A DNA stretch of 64,000 bases from Trichopria drosophilae (Eukaryota; Arthropoda; Insecta; Hymenoptera; Diapriidae): assembly GCA_030407085.1 (NCBI GenBank), contig CM059582.1, forward strand, positions 20,255,501-20,319,500, read 5' to 3'. Under the pieces are notes generated by a model. It saw only the letters and a list, made by a program, of their open reading frames with translations, ran no database searches and was not told the origin of the DNA. Below, piece by piece: positions 33,045-47,617 of the stretch (position 1 is its first letter; each line of letters opens with the position of its first letter). A program made the translations under genes and the position numbers.

Positions 33045-36000
33045 ATGTTACAATTTGTACTTCGTTCAACGTTAATAATAGGTATAATAAATTATTCTAT
33101 TAGTTTGTTGTTAAGTTAAAGTTTACTGACTTTGAAGTTTTCATTTATGCAATTTTCATATTGAATATCTTTTGATAGTATAATTTTCAAGTGGAGTGTA
33201 ATGATCATAGTTTACGCGTATTGAGAATAATTCAAAAAGTTTTGAACGTTTATCCCTCGCAAGCTCTAATATTCAGAGAGTTTAATTTAATGCAAAAAGC
33301 GATTAAAAGTTAATTTAATCTGATGCAAAACTGCTAAAAACTTTATCAAACTCGGGTTTAACTCGTAATTTTATAGTTTACAAGAGAGGTACACAACTGC
33401 ATTCTCCGAAATGAATATTACTGCGTTCCAATTTCTAGGTCAGAACGTTCGTTGAAAACTTAATTTAACATTAAACTCACTTTACTTAGTTTTGATGTAA
33501 AATTAAGATAGATCACTAATGGAACGAAAATGTGCAAACAATTCGATCTAAGAGCTTTTTGTTCTCCTAAAGATTATTCTTTACATTGTGATGAATGAAG
33601 TCTATATTCATGCTTCTAAATAAAATGAATTAAATGTAGTAGAAATAACATTTTTCAAGCTTCATGCCAAATATTTTTGCCAATAGTATAATAATTACAT
33701 TGTTGACTATTTCATTTAAATTGTGGATTTTCTTATCATGAGATTATAAGGAGATATCTTCCATCATCGATTACTCTTTGAAATACTTTCAAAAGTTCTT
33801 ATGAGTTCTTCTGAAGTAATTTTGTTTTGTTCAATTTACTTTCAAATTTCAATATATTTCATATTTATGAACAATCGAGTATTACTACAAAGCCGATTTT
33901 TATTTCAATGTGCTTCGTTTTCTAGGTACATAATGTTGTTATTTTTTTGTTTATTTCTGTTTTTTCGATGTCTGCAAGTTTATCTGCAACATTTGGCGGC
34001 AGAATTTATGAATGCTCAATAATTTCTTGAACTTTTGTCGCAGTTTATGTTTGTTGTTTTTGAAAATGAAACACACAATTTGATCGGTCGACAATTAATG
34101 CTTTAAATTTATTCCGACCCTGTGATGACGATCTGATCTAAATGCGGAACAACCTAACCCGATGACATTGTGAGACATACTAAAAAAAACCGATCATTAC
34201 TTTTGCACATCATAATTCAACTTTTCAAACTTTCGAACATTCAAATCGACCACAACATCATATCATACATCCATATTATAAATTCGAATTACACCAATTT
34301 TATCGAGATCATCACCGTTTTGAAGGGCTTTTACATAATTTACCTAACAAGACACTTTCATGTGAAGAGGTACCTGTATTCGGGTGTGCAATGGCGTAGG
34401 GAAAACCACCTTTGTGGGCCAGAACATCGATTCTTTTCGCAACAGTATCACAGAAATATACGTTCAGTGTTTTTAAATTCATTTTGTGTTTGAAATAGAT
34501 AAAGGCAATTTTTACAGATTCCTTGCATTCAGCTGGAGGCAGACACCTAATAAAACATTATTTTACTATTTATATATTATTTGAAGATTTATTTTTATAT
34601 TTAAAAAAGATATTTAAAATTGCATTCATGAATTTTTCGTCTTATTTTGTTTTTTTTTTTATTAATTTATACCAGTGTAGGAGTTGGTCAGTGTAATCGG
34701 CAATTGCAATTTTTTACTTAGAATATTATTAACAACTGCAATAGTTCCTCATTAATTCCAGATTGTATATCCAATGAGTATATAAAATCAATCATCAAAA
34801 TATTCACGAAAGATTGAAAAAACCATAAGAGACAAACCTGTACCTGCACATGTACACATTAACGTGTTTTACATGATGTAGGTACACTAAAAAAATGTCT
34901 TAAATTAGGACCAACTTAGGACTCCTTCAAAAGTCTTAAAACTAGCTTATCATGCTACTAAAATGCAGTACCAAGAATATGATATTGTTCAGAACTGTTT
35001 ATTGAATGGAAAGAATCATTTATTAATGTAAATAACGGAATGATATTGTCATAGTAATAATAATCTATTTCTTCCGTTGAAATATTACATTTCATTGTGG
35101 CTATCGGATGAACGTTTCATCGTTGCAATGAATCTTTTCTCGTTGTGATAAATTAATATGCGTTCCATTCTTACGTGAAATAGAAAACTTCCGATTAGCT
35201 AAAATGATCACCATGGAAGGAAGAAAATGAAATATGCCACAAAAAGGGATTTACAATTAGTTTAAATTCATTTAAATTTATAAGAATAATTAATTGATTC
35301 ACGAAACATGTTTAACACAAACACACTTCTCATTTTCAAAATCATAAATCGATTCACTGTGTCACAAAACCTCCACCTCCGAGAAAAAATGTTGAGCGCC
35401 CCACTGCATTGATCTAATTGTTAATTAGAAACGGAATTAACTTCTTAATTTCTATAATATTATCATAGGAAGCATAATTACAATTAAAAAGTTAGTAAAA
35501 CTTGTCGTGTAGTTGCATGTGACACAAAATTTGCTCAGAACCATCGTCGGGGTGTTAGTGAACCTGTTTCGTCTTGTAAGTTCGTTATTGTATACGTTGT
35601 TTACTCTTATTGTGTGTCTGTCTCAAACAAAATTGTAATTACTATTTAATTTGCGTTTTTCTTCCGACTTGAAGAAAAATTTACCCAGAAAACTTAAAAC
35701 GATCGTGATGATCGACTCATTTTAAGCCGTTCATAAAGCCTACCTCAGGTTCATGACGAACAGTACTTGTTATAAGCCTTCCTATCTTAAAATGAGAAAT
35801 GATAATGTCTTCTTTTAAGTTGCAATACAGCAAGTTTTTGTTTTAAGACCATATTATTACTTAATGGCTAAAATTAAGCCAGTTTTTAAAAGATGTCGGT
35901 CCTGGCTGAAAGACTAAATGTTCATTTTATGCTTATTTTATGTTCATTTTATTTTATTCTTAATCAAAGTAAATTATGAAGATTAATGAATATTATTATA

Positions 36001-38261
36001 AATAAAACTAGTTACTCGAAAATACCCTATTTTATCTTACATAGGGATGGTTTCGACTCATATATATGTGTCACATTTCTAGGTCGAGAATAATAGGTAA
36101 GTGTCAAAATAGTCCCCAGGATATCCAACAATCGACAATCGATAACTTGAAATAAGGAGTTTATATATTTACTTCAGATACAGGTTTGATAGATTGTCAA
36201 GGCTATTTGGAGTGAACCCAAATTTCGAAAACAGTCAGTGTAATTCATGGGTCATTAAACAAAATGTAATTATACATTATTTAAAAAAACATGGTTTTTT
36301 TAGACCTTTCAATAATTCATGACATTTTAAATTAAATTGGCAAATATTACATTGAACTGGTTTCTTATATAAGAAATTTATATTTCAGAATACAAGATCC
36401 TCCTAAATTAAATAAAAAAAAAAGATATCTTCATTTTCACATTCTAATTTAATTCCTTTTCTGTTCCCTTCAAACTTCATCGATATTACTCTTGATAAAA
36501 CAAAATTGACCCACGACTTTCATTAGAGAAATACGGATGCATTCAGATAAAGATTTTAATTACATGAAAAAATTCAATTAAATTTCGGTGAAATTATTAT
36601 GAAATAATTAACTTGATTAAATATTACGATTCACCAAATCAAATTTCTCATTTGAACAATATCAATTTATTTTTGTGTCATGAATTTGTTTTATTTATTA
36701 AGGTTGGAGGTAATTTTAACACAGATCATCCAAAACAAATAAAATTTATCTAAACACGACTACATCGAAATATATTGGTGCAAATCAATTAATTACTTCC
36801 AGATTTAAACTCAAGTATAGTTTAAATGAAACCTCTCTAACCGCACCGAACCTCATGACAAGGTTAATTAAAGTTGCAGTAAGATTATCAACCTTAAGTA
36901 AAGCTGGTTTAACTTTACTGCAAGATTCGGTGTTGTTAGGTCTGGGCTCGGTATGTTAATTTCAAAAGCTTAAGTGAGTCTTTCCTCCTTGAGTTCTACA
37001 ATGCCACGGTGGCCGTTTTTTAAACTATCATACCGGGAGTAATTATGGAATACAAACTGCAGCATCAATTTTTGTTTAATATTTGCTTACTAAAAAAGTT
37101 ATTTTCGTATAGAAAACGTCACCAGGAATAGCCTGGTACTTTTATTTTTGCTCTGGGATTTTTCTAAGTGATGTAAAAAAACATCAAAACAGTTCATCAA
37201 CACATTTGCTTGTGTCTGTAAACTAGGTAAAAATGATTATAACTGTTGGGAATTTTCACAAAACCACCAAGTCCTATCAGAGACCTGAATAATTCTGTTA
37301 AATGCACTCTTACGCATTTATTAAATCTGAAGGAATATTTCGATTCTGCAATCACAAAAAGACGTAAAACTATACAATGATTTCACGAGAATTCGCATGT
37401 AGCGAATTTCATTATCACATTTTGTCTATATATTTACTATCGCTTATTAAAATTGGCTTGATTTAAAAGAAAGCAACCTTTATTACATGGTCAAATGAAA
37501 TTTACAGATTTATTTTCACGAACATTTCACAAATATTTTAAGACCATATTGAAGAAAGGTCACAGTGTTAAAAATATTGACGTCAAAATTAATATACATG
37601 GTTATTTTAAACTAATATAAGCGTACATTAAATTTCATAAAGTGTACGTAAAGGTTAGCATGAATAAAATATGTTAATACATTTTTTCACAAAGTCGTGG
37701 AACTGAAATGATTTGCAATTCTTATCGATATTTGTTAGACTATTATTTATTTTTGTAGATGTACATTTAATATTAGTATAACAATTTGCACAAGTATATT
37801 AAAGTAGGATAATTTTTGGGATGCAGAAACTTCATTAGTATAAGGTTTTAGATTAAAAATATTCTGTCGATGATAAAACTTCAATTAAAAAGAAAAATTT
37901 AGATGTAAAATCATTTGTTGATGAAAAACTCTCATCTAGAGAAAATTTCTGATTTGGAATTTCTTATCATTGGTAAATATCTTGCCGAAAGCAGTTTCTA
38001 AATTTCAAATCTTGTGTGCATGGTAAACCTGCCATTGATACAACTCTTCATATTCAATTGTCGCTAAATAAATGTTTTGAACCAAAAATCTTCTGTATCG
38101 TTGGAAGAAGATTTCAGATCTAAAATTTCTTGTTGATAATAGAACTCTCACCTGAAGGTAGTTTTTAATGAGTGGTTTGTCTTCTTTTTATTATTCAGTA
38201 CAGTATTAAGTCTTACGGTTTGTACAATTGAGAGGAAATATGAAATATTACAATAACTCCA
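33045..38261. other. Long AT-rich stretch without supported genes
   Basis: No gene is supported on either strand. A hydrophobic 73-codon frame (33801-34022) and a 107-codon frame (34170-34493) have no recognisable family motif. The inverted partner of the 2.4-kb repeat lies at 34363-34410. Degenerate repeats with GATGAAAAACTCTCAYCT words occur at 37.9-38.16 kb. Confidence 0.45.
34363..34410 (-). repeat. Dispersed repeat, copy 2 of 2
   Basis: Inverted match to 2403-2447 with the shared core CGGGTGTGCAATGGCGTAGG. Confidence 0.6.
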
Positions 38262-38504
38262 CACTGATAAAAAGATTTATTTGTCGTAAAGAAGGCTTAT
38301 TTAAATACGCTGGAAGAACCCGTTTGTTAACAGTAAACAACTTTAGTTAATAGTTAATTAACATTTGTTAACAGTAAAATATGTGTCTTAATTATTAGGA
38401 GATGCATTTTAACTATTAACTAAAGTTGTTTACTGTTAATAAATGATTTCTTCCAGCGTATTTAAATAAGCCTTCTTTACGACAAATAAATCTTTTTATC
38501 AGTG
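38262..38504. mobile_element. Palindromic MITE, 243 bp
   Basis: CACTGATAAAAAGATTTATT at the left is an inverted copy of the right end (AATAAATCTTTTTATCAGTG). The arms stay complementary for about 100 bases through GGCTTATTTAAATACGC and AACTTTAGTTAATAGTTAA. No certain target duplication is seen. Confidence 0.75.
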
Positions 38505-38519
38505 CACTATCGTAATTAC

Positions 38520-39245
38520 TCGAGTTGACCCTACCTTACCGATACTCCTTTAAGTGGCCATGAAGTGTCCCAGAAGCGTTCTGCACATTCATAAAATGTA
38601 TTTGAACACTTTTTGCACTCTTAAATAACATTTAAAAGAACGAAAGTGTAAACTAAGTGTGAATTTGGACAATCGAGTCTTAAAAATGTTCGGATGAATT
38701 TTATTTCAAGTATTCGGAAGTGTTCATTCCAGTTGTAATAAAGGGTCAATTTTGTAGCATTCTTGTGAGTGTTCAATGGTGTTCGTTATCGGGTTTTTAA
38801 GTGTCACGTAACACTTCCCTTTATGTATGCAATATCACCATTTTCTATTTGACGGACATCCGAAAGTTTCAAATGAATTACAGTGTGGGACGTCACATTT
38901 TTATTTATTATGCAGGTGTCTTTTGGGCATCTTCTTCGGGAAATTTAGTTTTGGCAAGGACTATTTAGGTCGAAAGTTATCAATAAATGTTAATTCGATG
39001 TCCAGGTGTCTTACTGCGTACTATAAGTACAGTCAGTGAGAAACGCCTTAATTTAGATTTATACTCGTTAATGAAATCTTATTGAACACTTTGCGGACGC
39101 TTTAAAATCGGTAGCAACATCTAACGAACGCTTTGTGCACATTTAAGAAAACAATTACGTTAAAGTGTACATGAATACTCTAATGTACAAATTCACACTT
39201 CGATTACATTTTCATGCACTCTTTGAACACTTGAACATATATTAA
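38520..39245. repeat. GAACACTT/AAGTGTTC-rich degenerate repeats
   Basis: Words such as GAACACTTT, AGTGTGAATTT and AAAGTGTNCAT recur in both orientations, suggesting an eroded inverted-repeat element with arms at about 38570-38720 and 39070-39245. A 70-codon frame inside (38827-39039) is not supported. Confidence 0.35.
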
Positions 39246-39295
39246 ATCTTTAATATTTGAGTATACTAATTTAAAATTAAGACACCGTATCTTAA

Positions 39296-40281
39296 CCCTT
39301 TTTACCCAAAATGAGAGAAGCAGGTACGTCAACATCAGCTCAGTTTCTGCAGTAGAAAGAATTTTTTTTATTTTATGACTATTTTGAAGTGTGCTCTATC
39401 GATTCCCGTCGAGAAAATGGACAAAAAACAACTGTTTCTGCAACAATTTTTAAAAATAAAAAGAAATTGTCATGTTTTTTATGTCATTTTTTTTGTTTTT
39501 CACGATTTTCTTCATCGAAACGGATTATAATCAATGAAATGTATCTATAAAAAGTGATCCCGATTGTTGAACATAAATAGCATACTAATAGAATATTTTT
39601 TAGAAGCAATGGCCGATTCAAAATGGCTAGGTAACGAAGCAAATTTGTTTAAAATTATTAATTAACGAAGGTAAAGTTTGTATGAAATTGCCAATGCCAT
39701 GTACCGGAAGCCATATTGAACCCGCCATTTTTGTCTTGTCAGGTCAGAATATGTATGATATTCGTAATTATCTAACATATATGTTCAACTTTGAAACGCA
39801 TTTATGGAACAACGATTCTTATAAGAGGTACAAGTTACATAAGGTGGCCATTATGGATCCGGTATTTTAGATTTATCAACTCAAAATTATTATAGTTTTT
39901 ATAGTCCATAACTCTCTCTTTCAAGGAAATAATAATTTTGAAAAAACGTGCTTCATTTAGCGGCCATTTTAAATCGGTCATTGCTTCTAAAAAAATATTC
40001 TTTTAGTATGTTATTCATGTTCAACAATTGTGATCACTTTTAATATATGCATTGCATTTATTTAAATCCGTTACGGTGAAGAAAAATGTGAAAAATTAAA
40101 AAAAAAAAAGGACCTAAAAACCATTTGTCAGAAATAGTCGTTTTTTGGCTCGACGGGAATTGATAGAGCACACCTCAAAATAGTTGGAAACGTATTTTCC
40201 AAAAACTTAAAAAATTCTGTCTACTGTAGAAACTGAGTTGATGTTGACGTACCTGCTTCTCTCATTTTGAGCAAATAAGGG
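39296..40281. mobile_element. TTAA-flanked foldback element, 986 bp
   Basis: The ends CCCTTTTTACCCAAAATGAG and CTCATTTTGAGCAAATAAGGG are inverted, and TTAA flanks both sides (39292-39295, 40282-40285). The arms pair for at least 150 bp (shared GCAGGTACGTCAACATCA and TCGACGGGAATTGATAGAGC). Interior arms around AAAAATATTCT, flanking GGCCATTTTAAATCGGTCAT, also pair. No coding sequence. Confidence 0.8.
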
Positions 40282-40344
40282 TTAAGATTACTTTACTTGT
40301 GCATATTAAAAATGTATTAAATTTAAAAACATTTTTAACAGTTA

Positions 40345-40475
40345 CATCCCAAACAACACAATCCCTCCCGAGATGTCCAGAGAAGGTCCTGAGGACGTGC
40401 AAATGTCCGCTTTTGGTCCAACATCGCTTTGAGGAAGTCGTAGTCGATTTTGAAGATTTTTTCAGGAGAACACCC
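40345..40475 (+). repeat. Dispersed repeat with GACGTNCAAATGTCCGCTTT core
   Basis: CCTGAGGACGTGCAAATGTCCGCTTTTGGTC here closely resembles sequence at 51690-51775 (GTCCAAATGTCCGCTTTTGG). Both begin with words such as CCTGAGGAC or CTAAGGAGGTC. Likely a fragment of one repeat family. Confidence 0.55.
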
Positions 40476-42180
40476 TAATTCATCAGCAGTTATATTTCAC
40501 ATGTTGTCTTGACAGAGTAATCAATATTTTTTTTCAAGTTAAAGGAATCGATTTCGCTACTATTCATGTGAAAACTACATTTCGGAAAAGTGAAAGTGAT
40601 GAAAAAGCGTGCTCCATTTCACGTGCTGGTGCGTGTATAGGTTATAAAAAATAATTTCTTCGTGCTCGTTATTGGGCAAGTTAAATCGCCCCCATTACTC
40701 TTTGCAGCCGAGTCCCCCGAAGCGAAACTCGAACGATCAGCTATCAAAATAACGTGCTTCGAGAGGAGAGTAATTAGTGTCAATTTCAAACATCCGTCGT
40801 TTTTGCTTCACGACGACGACGTTTTCCTGTTATGTTACGATAGGGCATTATACGAAAGTCGCTTTCAAACCCGGGAGGTAGGTGATATTCAGTGTTTCTC
40901 GATCGCTCCAATTTTTTTCCCGCCTCCATTTAAGACATTAAACACCATTATGTGGTTAAGTCGGAAATTATTGTAATTTTAATATTGCTCAATCGCTTTT
41001 TACCGCATATTAAACTAAATCGTCAATGAACCTCTGTTTCTTACGGCCCTTTTGTATGTCACATAAGTCTTTCATACAATATTTGTCTCTTAGAAAAGAA
41101 GAAATTAGTGATATTATAGCACAATCACAATTACAAGGAAAATAATACAAAATCCAGTGAAACCGGTTGCTATGGCTTTCAAATGTATGGGATATTCTCT
41201 GAAAATTGTAATATTTGCAATAATAGCCAACATAACAATGGAATTACAATTTTATCAACATGTACCTATGGGGAATACCAAAACCAAGAATGCTATAAGT
41301 GAGATACACTTTTTAGTACATTTACTGACTCATTTCGGGTTATTAAAGAAAAGTACTCTTCTATGTTCGTGCTTACATAGAATCTTCGTTGATGTCAGCC
41401 GTTTGCAATAATATCCATCTTAGACATTTGTCCCTTCAATACAGCACATACCGCTGAAAGAGGTCGTCCAAAGCCCAAAGATATCACCAAACAACCTCCC
41501 AAAGAGGTCTTAATTATGATCATCTGAAAATGAGCTCTTAAAGATGTCTTACTTAGGACTTCTTAAAATCGTAATCTCGAAGAGGTCTTATGTTTGACGT
41601 CTTAAATCTATCTCGTTTTGGACCATCTCTCTTTTAGTAAAGGGATTCCCATAGTTGAGATCTGTGATCGTCCAAAGACACTAGGTGACGATGAAATCCA
41701 AAAATGAGATACTTATACTTTATATGCAGACCGATAGATTATGAGCTGCCCTGACCAAATAAGTGCCTTTACGATATTTAGCCAGTGTTATCAAAGTTTT
41801 GTATTATTGTTGCATGATTCCATTCTTTTGAATGTAATCACCATACAATATGTAACTATATACAAACGATAAAAAGGAACTCAGGTAATAAGTATATAAA
41901 TTAATAATTAAGGTACAAAAATAGAATCTATAATTTTCAGAAATTTGCTTTTCATGTATATTATTTATTTTATTTGTCAAAGCTCTCAAATAAGATCTCC
42001 TTTCTGAGACCTCATATTTGAGAGGTCTTGTAGAACTCTTTCAACCGACGCAAAATTATTCTTAAAGATTACTTTGAGTTCTGATAAGTATTTAAGACCT
42101 TACAATTTGTATGACTGTATGACTGCTGTTTGGATTATGAATAACGAAGCAAAAAGTTCAGTGTTTCAAAAATTATATTT
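40476..42180. other. Non-coding stretch with AAGAGGTCTTAA-type repeats
   Basis: A mildly GC-richer part at 40640-40900 has a 104-codon frame without recognised motifs. From 41440 to 41640 and at 41990-42070, words such as AGAGGTCTTAA, GACGTCTTAA and GACCTC recur. Similar words occur at 34890-34950 and 63380-63490, so they probably belong to one interspersed family. Confidence 0.4.
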
Positions 42181-42530
42181 TGTAAAAAGTCTCAAAATCG
42201 TTACATCTCAAATTAAGCACAGCAAAAGGCTTAATTTCAGTCTAAAATTGAGCTAATTTTCTTAAATTAAGTCAATATTTGCGCTTAAAGTTTAAATTTC
42301 AAGCAGCAAATTTAATTTTATTCGAGATTTAGGCTTGTCACACCTAAGTTAGAGAATTCTTATTTCAAACCTGAATATTGACTAAAAGTAAGTTTCCGAA
42401 ACTAAAAAACATGGTTTCAAGCGCAAATATTGACCTAATTTAAGAAAATTAGCACAATTTTAGGCTGAAATTAAGCCTTTTACGGTGCTGAATTTCGTAT
42501 GTAACAATTTTAAGACTTTTTTTTTTACTG
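42181..42530. mobile_element. Palindromic MITE, about 350 bp
   Basis: The left arm (AAAAGTCTCAAAATCGTTACAT ... AAGGCTTAATTTCAG) and right arm (CTGAAATTAAGCC ... ATGTAACAATTTTAAGACTTTTT) are inverted copies of about 120 bp around a short spacer. No gene. Confidence 0.7.
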
Positions 42531-43951
42531 TGATCCATTCCAACATTAGAAAAGACTTATACTAGTTAGTATAACTATTTAAAATTACCAGCAGTAACAA
42601 ACATTGATTTAATGAATTTAACCATTTTTTTTGTTACATTCACCACTTTTGTGCTTACTACTTATGCGTAGTGAATGTAACTAACCATTTTTTGTTGTGC
42701 AAGTAGAAGAATCAATACATCGTGAAGAGAATGTATAATAAAATCACTTTTTTGTCTCTTTTTTTATTGAAAGTTAAGTAAAATAAGGCTGTAATGATTT
42801 TTTTTAAATGTTAAACTACGTCTTTGATAATATTTTTACTTGATTTTCATATTATTGAATATTTTTATTCAATAGTCTTTTCTCATACGATTCTTTAAAA
42901 AACTAGCCAATTAAATATATTTCTGTAACACCTGGTCACAGATTTATAAATCACCTAAAATACTACACAAACAAATATATGAAATTTGATGAATCATACT
43001 CAAACGTAACTTATATTAATCATACTTTATATAACTTTTATTGGGTCTTTCAGACCGTACGGATTACGTACTAATGAACAAAAATACAAACGATAATAAA
43101 TCAAGCAACACAATGGAGTCGGTAAAAAATCAATGACAAACAAATAAACAGACAAATTAACATGATAAGAATATAATTAGGATACTCTGCTACGACGAAG
43201 CGTTCTATGATTACAAAGGACAATATAATGTATATCATTATTAAAAAGCGGCACTTATAAAGAAAAAAAAACTTGAGATCCAGTCCACATTTCCACAGAA
43301 CCGCTCCTACCGAAATCGATCAAACTTAACCTTTAGATATATTGTGTTGGAGTGAATCAGCTTTTTGTCTATGTCTTACCGTTATTTACCAATTTACGTC
43401 AGTAATTGCTGTTTACCGATAAACATCAATATTATTACATATAAAGCCACATGTTCTTTTATATATTATTCATGTTTATGGACCAATGAAATATATAATT
43501 GCAGACAGAAATTGAGTCGAAAGTAATCTTAAAATTGCTGGTCATAGTTTATTATGTAATTCAAAATAATACTAGTACTGAAGGATATATGAGCAGAATG
43601 TAATAGAAAAATGAAATTTTTCTTAATTTATAACGAATTCCAACCTTTACAACATTTAAAACATTCAAATTTAACAATGTTTTTATTTTATTGTTGTATG
43701 TAGATCAACAACTATTTACACCCTATTGGATTTCAACAATATTACATATTTTTTCATATTATTATTAACAGAGCATGAATTTAAACAATGAAGATACAGC
43801 TCCAAATCCATGTCAATTTTAATGTTTTATTGAGTTTGAAAACACTACATGTTTTGTTAATCGATAGTTACAGTATGTATATACCTTTTCAAAATTGATC
43901 TTCCGACCGCCGAATAAAATATGCAAGTGTACAAACACGTCGAAAAATAAT
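42531..43951. other. AT-rich non-coding stretch
   Basis: Nothing recognised apart from simple AT-rich sequence. Confidence 0.5.
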
Positions 43952-44940
43952 ATTTCGTTTATAGTACAGGACAAAACCATACTTTTTCGCAAAGTTTTAG
44001 TTGCGCTCAATCCAAATCTTCTATCGCGTCAAAATTTTGAGATATGCTAACCTAAAAGTGCAGTAAACACTGTTTTGTGTAATTTCTTGTAGATTTTTGT
44101 GACGGAATAAAATTCTTATTCGAGATTTGATATAACGCAGAATGAAATGATATTCATAAGCTTTAAAGTGCTTTTTTAGTCATTCCGATACATCGTTTTC
44201 GTCGAGTTATTGAAATTTTGGTCAATGTAGAAATATGATGTTCATGCAGTTGATAAATGTATAATTCTATGGAAAAACTAACAAAATTAGACCGACCTTC
44301 TTTTTCAGAATTCTTGTGTAACGTTAATACTTTGAGATATCCTAACCTCAAAGCCCGTTTTCAGTAAGTTCTGGTGGTAGAACAGAATTTTTGTTCGCAA
44401 TTTGGCAAAAACCTATTTTCGAGGTCGCTCTTCAAGATTCCAAGGTCAAAATTGAGTTTCAGCCATTAGGGATTCCAATATGAAAACAGTAGAATATGTA
44501 CCTCTCAATTTTTGTTCACTCCGATTTTGATATGAGATACTCGATTGAAATTGAAGTACTGTCTTTTGGGAGATAATGGTTTAATCCAAATCTGGACCTA
44601 GAATTACTTTATCAAGTCAAGATTTTGAAATATCTTAAAGTGAAAAAAATGCAAAAATCGTAATCGTTCCTTGATGAATACTGTGAAAAATTGAATCGGA
44701 ATTAATAAAATAGCATTTTAACGTTGGTAAATAGGACATTATACCGCGTTTTGTCACATTCCGAACAAAATTTTGTTCCACCGCAAAAACTTACTGAAAA
44801 AGGACCAAAAAGTGTTTCTTGTCTTCTAGATTAGCATATCTCACAATCTTGACGTGATAAAACAACTCTGTGGGCAAATTTGGATTCAGCTCATGCAAAA
44901 CCTTTGAAAAAGTATAGTCCTGTTTCTGGATATGGAGATC
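43952..44940. mobile_element. Eroded foldback element, about 1 kb
   Basis: The left part (ACAGGACAAAACCATACTTT, CTCAATCCAAAT, GAGATATGCTAACCT) is matched in inverted order by the right part (AGATTAGCATATCTC, ATTTGGATTCAGCTC, AAAGTATAGTCCTGT). Similarity is perhaps 75-80% by eye, so it is older than the elements at 15.4 and 47.6 kb. The ends and target duplication are not clear. Confidence 0.6.
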
Positions 44941-46054
44941 GGCCTCGTTTTGTTGGTTATGTGTAATTAAGTAAATTTTGAAATTAACATTGTGCTACAT
45001 AACTGCGTCTAATTATTAGAAATAATTCTTTTGTAATAAAAAGTAAATATAATAATAGCACACTTTGCGCCCATCATGATCTTAGACCAAGTTCTAATTA
45101 TATCTATTCCATATTCGTAATTTAACAAAAAATGTATGAAGCATGTTTATTAACTAAATTTTAATAAAGATTCATCCATTTAAAAACTTTTTATTTTTTA
45201 CTTGCTTATACCTTTGTTGGTAAGTATTTTACAAAATTCGATGAATGAAATATACATTCGATTATTTCTCTATATATACCGTACATATTTTAATTATTTA
45301 TAAAACGATTAATATGGTTTATCATCTGGTTAAAACATTACCGCTGATAAGGCCTCGGTCTTGACATCTAGCGGGTTTTAAATGTACCTTCACGAAAACC
45401 CAATTGCATTCACCACTTTCTTTGACTCATTTCGTGTTATTTTTAAGTAAGTGACCAGTTACTTCAAAGAAACGATCCGGAGAAATAATAAAATAAAGCA
45501 GCAGGTTACATTTTTCTGTAAATGATGGTTCTAATTATATACTCTCTAAATTTCTTTGAGTGGTCATTCTTTAAGGAGTGACGATTGAGCCACTTGTTTG
45601 AGTAAATTTTCACTCCGCATAGAGGGAGTTTTCACACCTTAAGAGTCAGAATTAATTTTTTTAAAAAAGAAATAATTTTTTTTAACCTTGAGCACAGGTC
45701 TGAAATTTTTAGTAAAGTTCCTTTAACTATTTGAGTAGAAAATCAACCGTGGTACAACATTTTAAAGCAACGCGTAAAATGTATTAACTTTTTCGGCGTT
45801 TTTTGTTTCTTCAAGATTTTTGAATTATTGTCCAACTTAGTTAATAAATAAAGAATAATTTAATTAACCAAATGTAATAATGAGTAGAAACCCATGAAGT
45901 AAACTTACAAAAAAATATTTATTTACAAATTTATAAAATATTTGTTTCGCATAATGTTCTTTTTTATATCATTTCTTTTTTACAACCATGAAACCGGCCA
46001 ACTTTATACATAGTATAATATTTTAAACAGTTTTCATCCATTATTTATGTCACG
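44941..46054. other. AT-rich non-coding stretch
   Basis: It contains the third copy (about 45541-45660) of the GAGTGG/CACTC repeat fragment. Nothing else is recognised. Confidence 0.4.
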
Positions 46055-46055
46055 T

Positions 46056-46138
<83 letters not shown>
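46055..46138. repeat. (TA)n microsatellite
   Basis: About 80 bases of nearly uninterrupted TA dinucleotides. Confidence 0.98.
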
Positions 46139-46139
<1 letters not shown>

Positions 46140-47613
46140 CTATAGCTAAGTATTATCACCGTTTAAAAAGTTATGAATGTATTTCAAGCCAAAGTAAACG
46201 ACAGCAAAAATATTAGTACAATTATTTCTTGACGTCTGACAAATGTGGAAAAAAATACCTTGTAGACCAAACATTTTGTAGATGAAATTGATATTTTATG
46301 ATATGTTGTAATCTAAAAACAATGTTTTTAATATAATGTTTTTTGCAGAATTGATTGTGTATTAATTGGTTCTATTGAAAAATTACCGAAAAAGTGTGTT
46401 CTAGAAATGAACGTTTTTTCCAAAAAACCTAGTTGATAATCGAAATGTTTGCTTCTATATGCTCGACCATCACGAATTCCATGCATCATATACATTAGAC
46501 AACCAAAAAATAATCTACCAACTCTTAATTCAGACATCTCCATATCACCCATACATATTAGAAGCTTTTAATGTATGCACAACAGTCCATTGACTCAAAT
46601 CACAACATTCTAATAAGTGCCTAATTTTGACTAATCGCGAGGGAAGAGACCTCCCTGAAGTATTGACCCCTTTACCGCCTAAATTATACTTCTTAGATTG
46701 TAAGGAATAAAGATGGCTTACTAACTGTCTATAATCGAAAATAATGTCCGAAATTTCTAAATACTCTACACCTAGTTTGCAAGACGTGGGAGTAGACAGT
46801 CTAAAACTGTAATTTCCGAGGCAACATAAATGCGGGTCATAATGATGAGAAAAAGACGTCATAATGACGAAACACTAAAGGAACCCGAAATGAGATACGT
46901 ATGTGGCATTATTATGACGTCAAAACCCCCGAATAAAACACCGACAAATTTTTGATGTCCCATTTATGACAATTTTATGATGTCCACTTATGTGACGTCT
47001 CTGAAGAGACTCTCGGCTTTCTCGCAAGTGATAAAATTACATTTTTTTATGTATACTGCTTCAATTTTCATGGTTATATGTATATCATATATAAAATTGT
47101 AAGTACGTACGAATATGTATAAGTGTATGTTTACAGAGCGTCTCATACATAATGGTACTTTCACAATACATGTAACAAATTATAATATGCGATTAGAAAA
47201 TACCAAAGATATTAAAAAAATTATTTTTGACGTCTTCAAAGTGACGGTCATTTTTATCGGTCTTGATGACATATCCGCAACGTCATAATTACGTGTAAAA
47301 AGGAAGTCAGGAAAGATCTATAGATGGAACTGAGATATCTCAGAAACACTGAATTGCTAACTGAGCATCGAAAATTCTCAAAATTTGGGCTCTGTAAAAG
47401 TAATTATAATTATCATATTATAAATCTACTAGAAATACTCTAAACTGTTATTAGAAGAAACTAACCAATAACTAAGATCGGAAATATTTCAAATGGAGAT
47501 GAGTATTTTCTAATATGATATAAGAGAAAGTAGGTATATCAATTATCCCATTCAAATCGAATAGTGATATTGCATATAGTTCCATTGAAGTGACTACATG
47601 CAATCGGGATTTG
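46139..47613. other. Non-coding stretch with GACGTCAT motifs
   Basis: ACGTCATAAT, TGACGTCA and GACGTCTT words recur between 46850 and 47290, perhaps an old repeat with inverted arms. The minus-strand frames of 105 and 74 codons (46328-46862) show no recognised domain. Confidence 0.35.
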
Positions 47614-47617
47614 TTAA

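Noticed and set aside
33801..34022. Hydrophobic frame resembling an insect chemoreceptor exon
   Set aside because: Only general hydrophobicity; no conserved receptor motif and T-rich composition explains it.
46328..46862. Two overlapping minus frames of 74 and 105 codons
   Set aside because: No family motif; the upstream part is within a GACGTCAT-rich repeat area.
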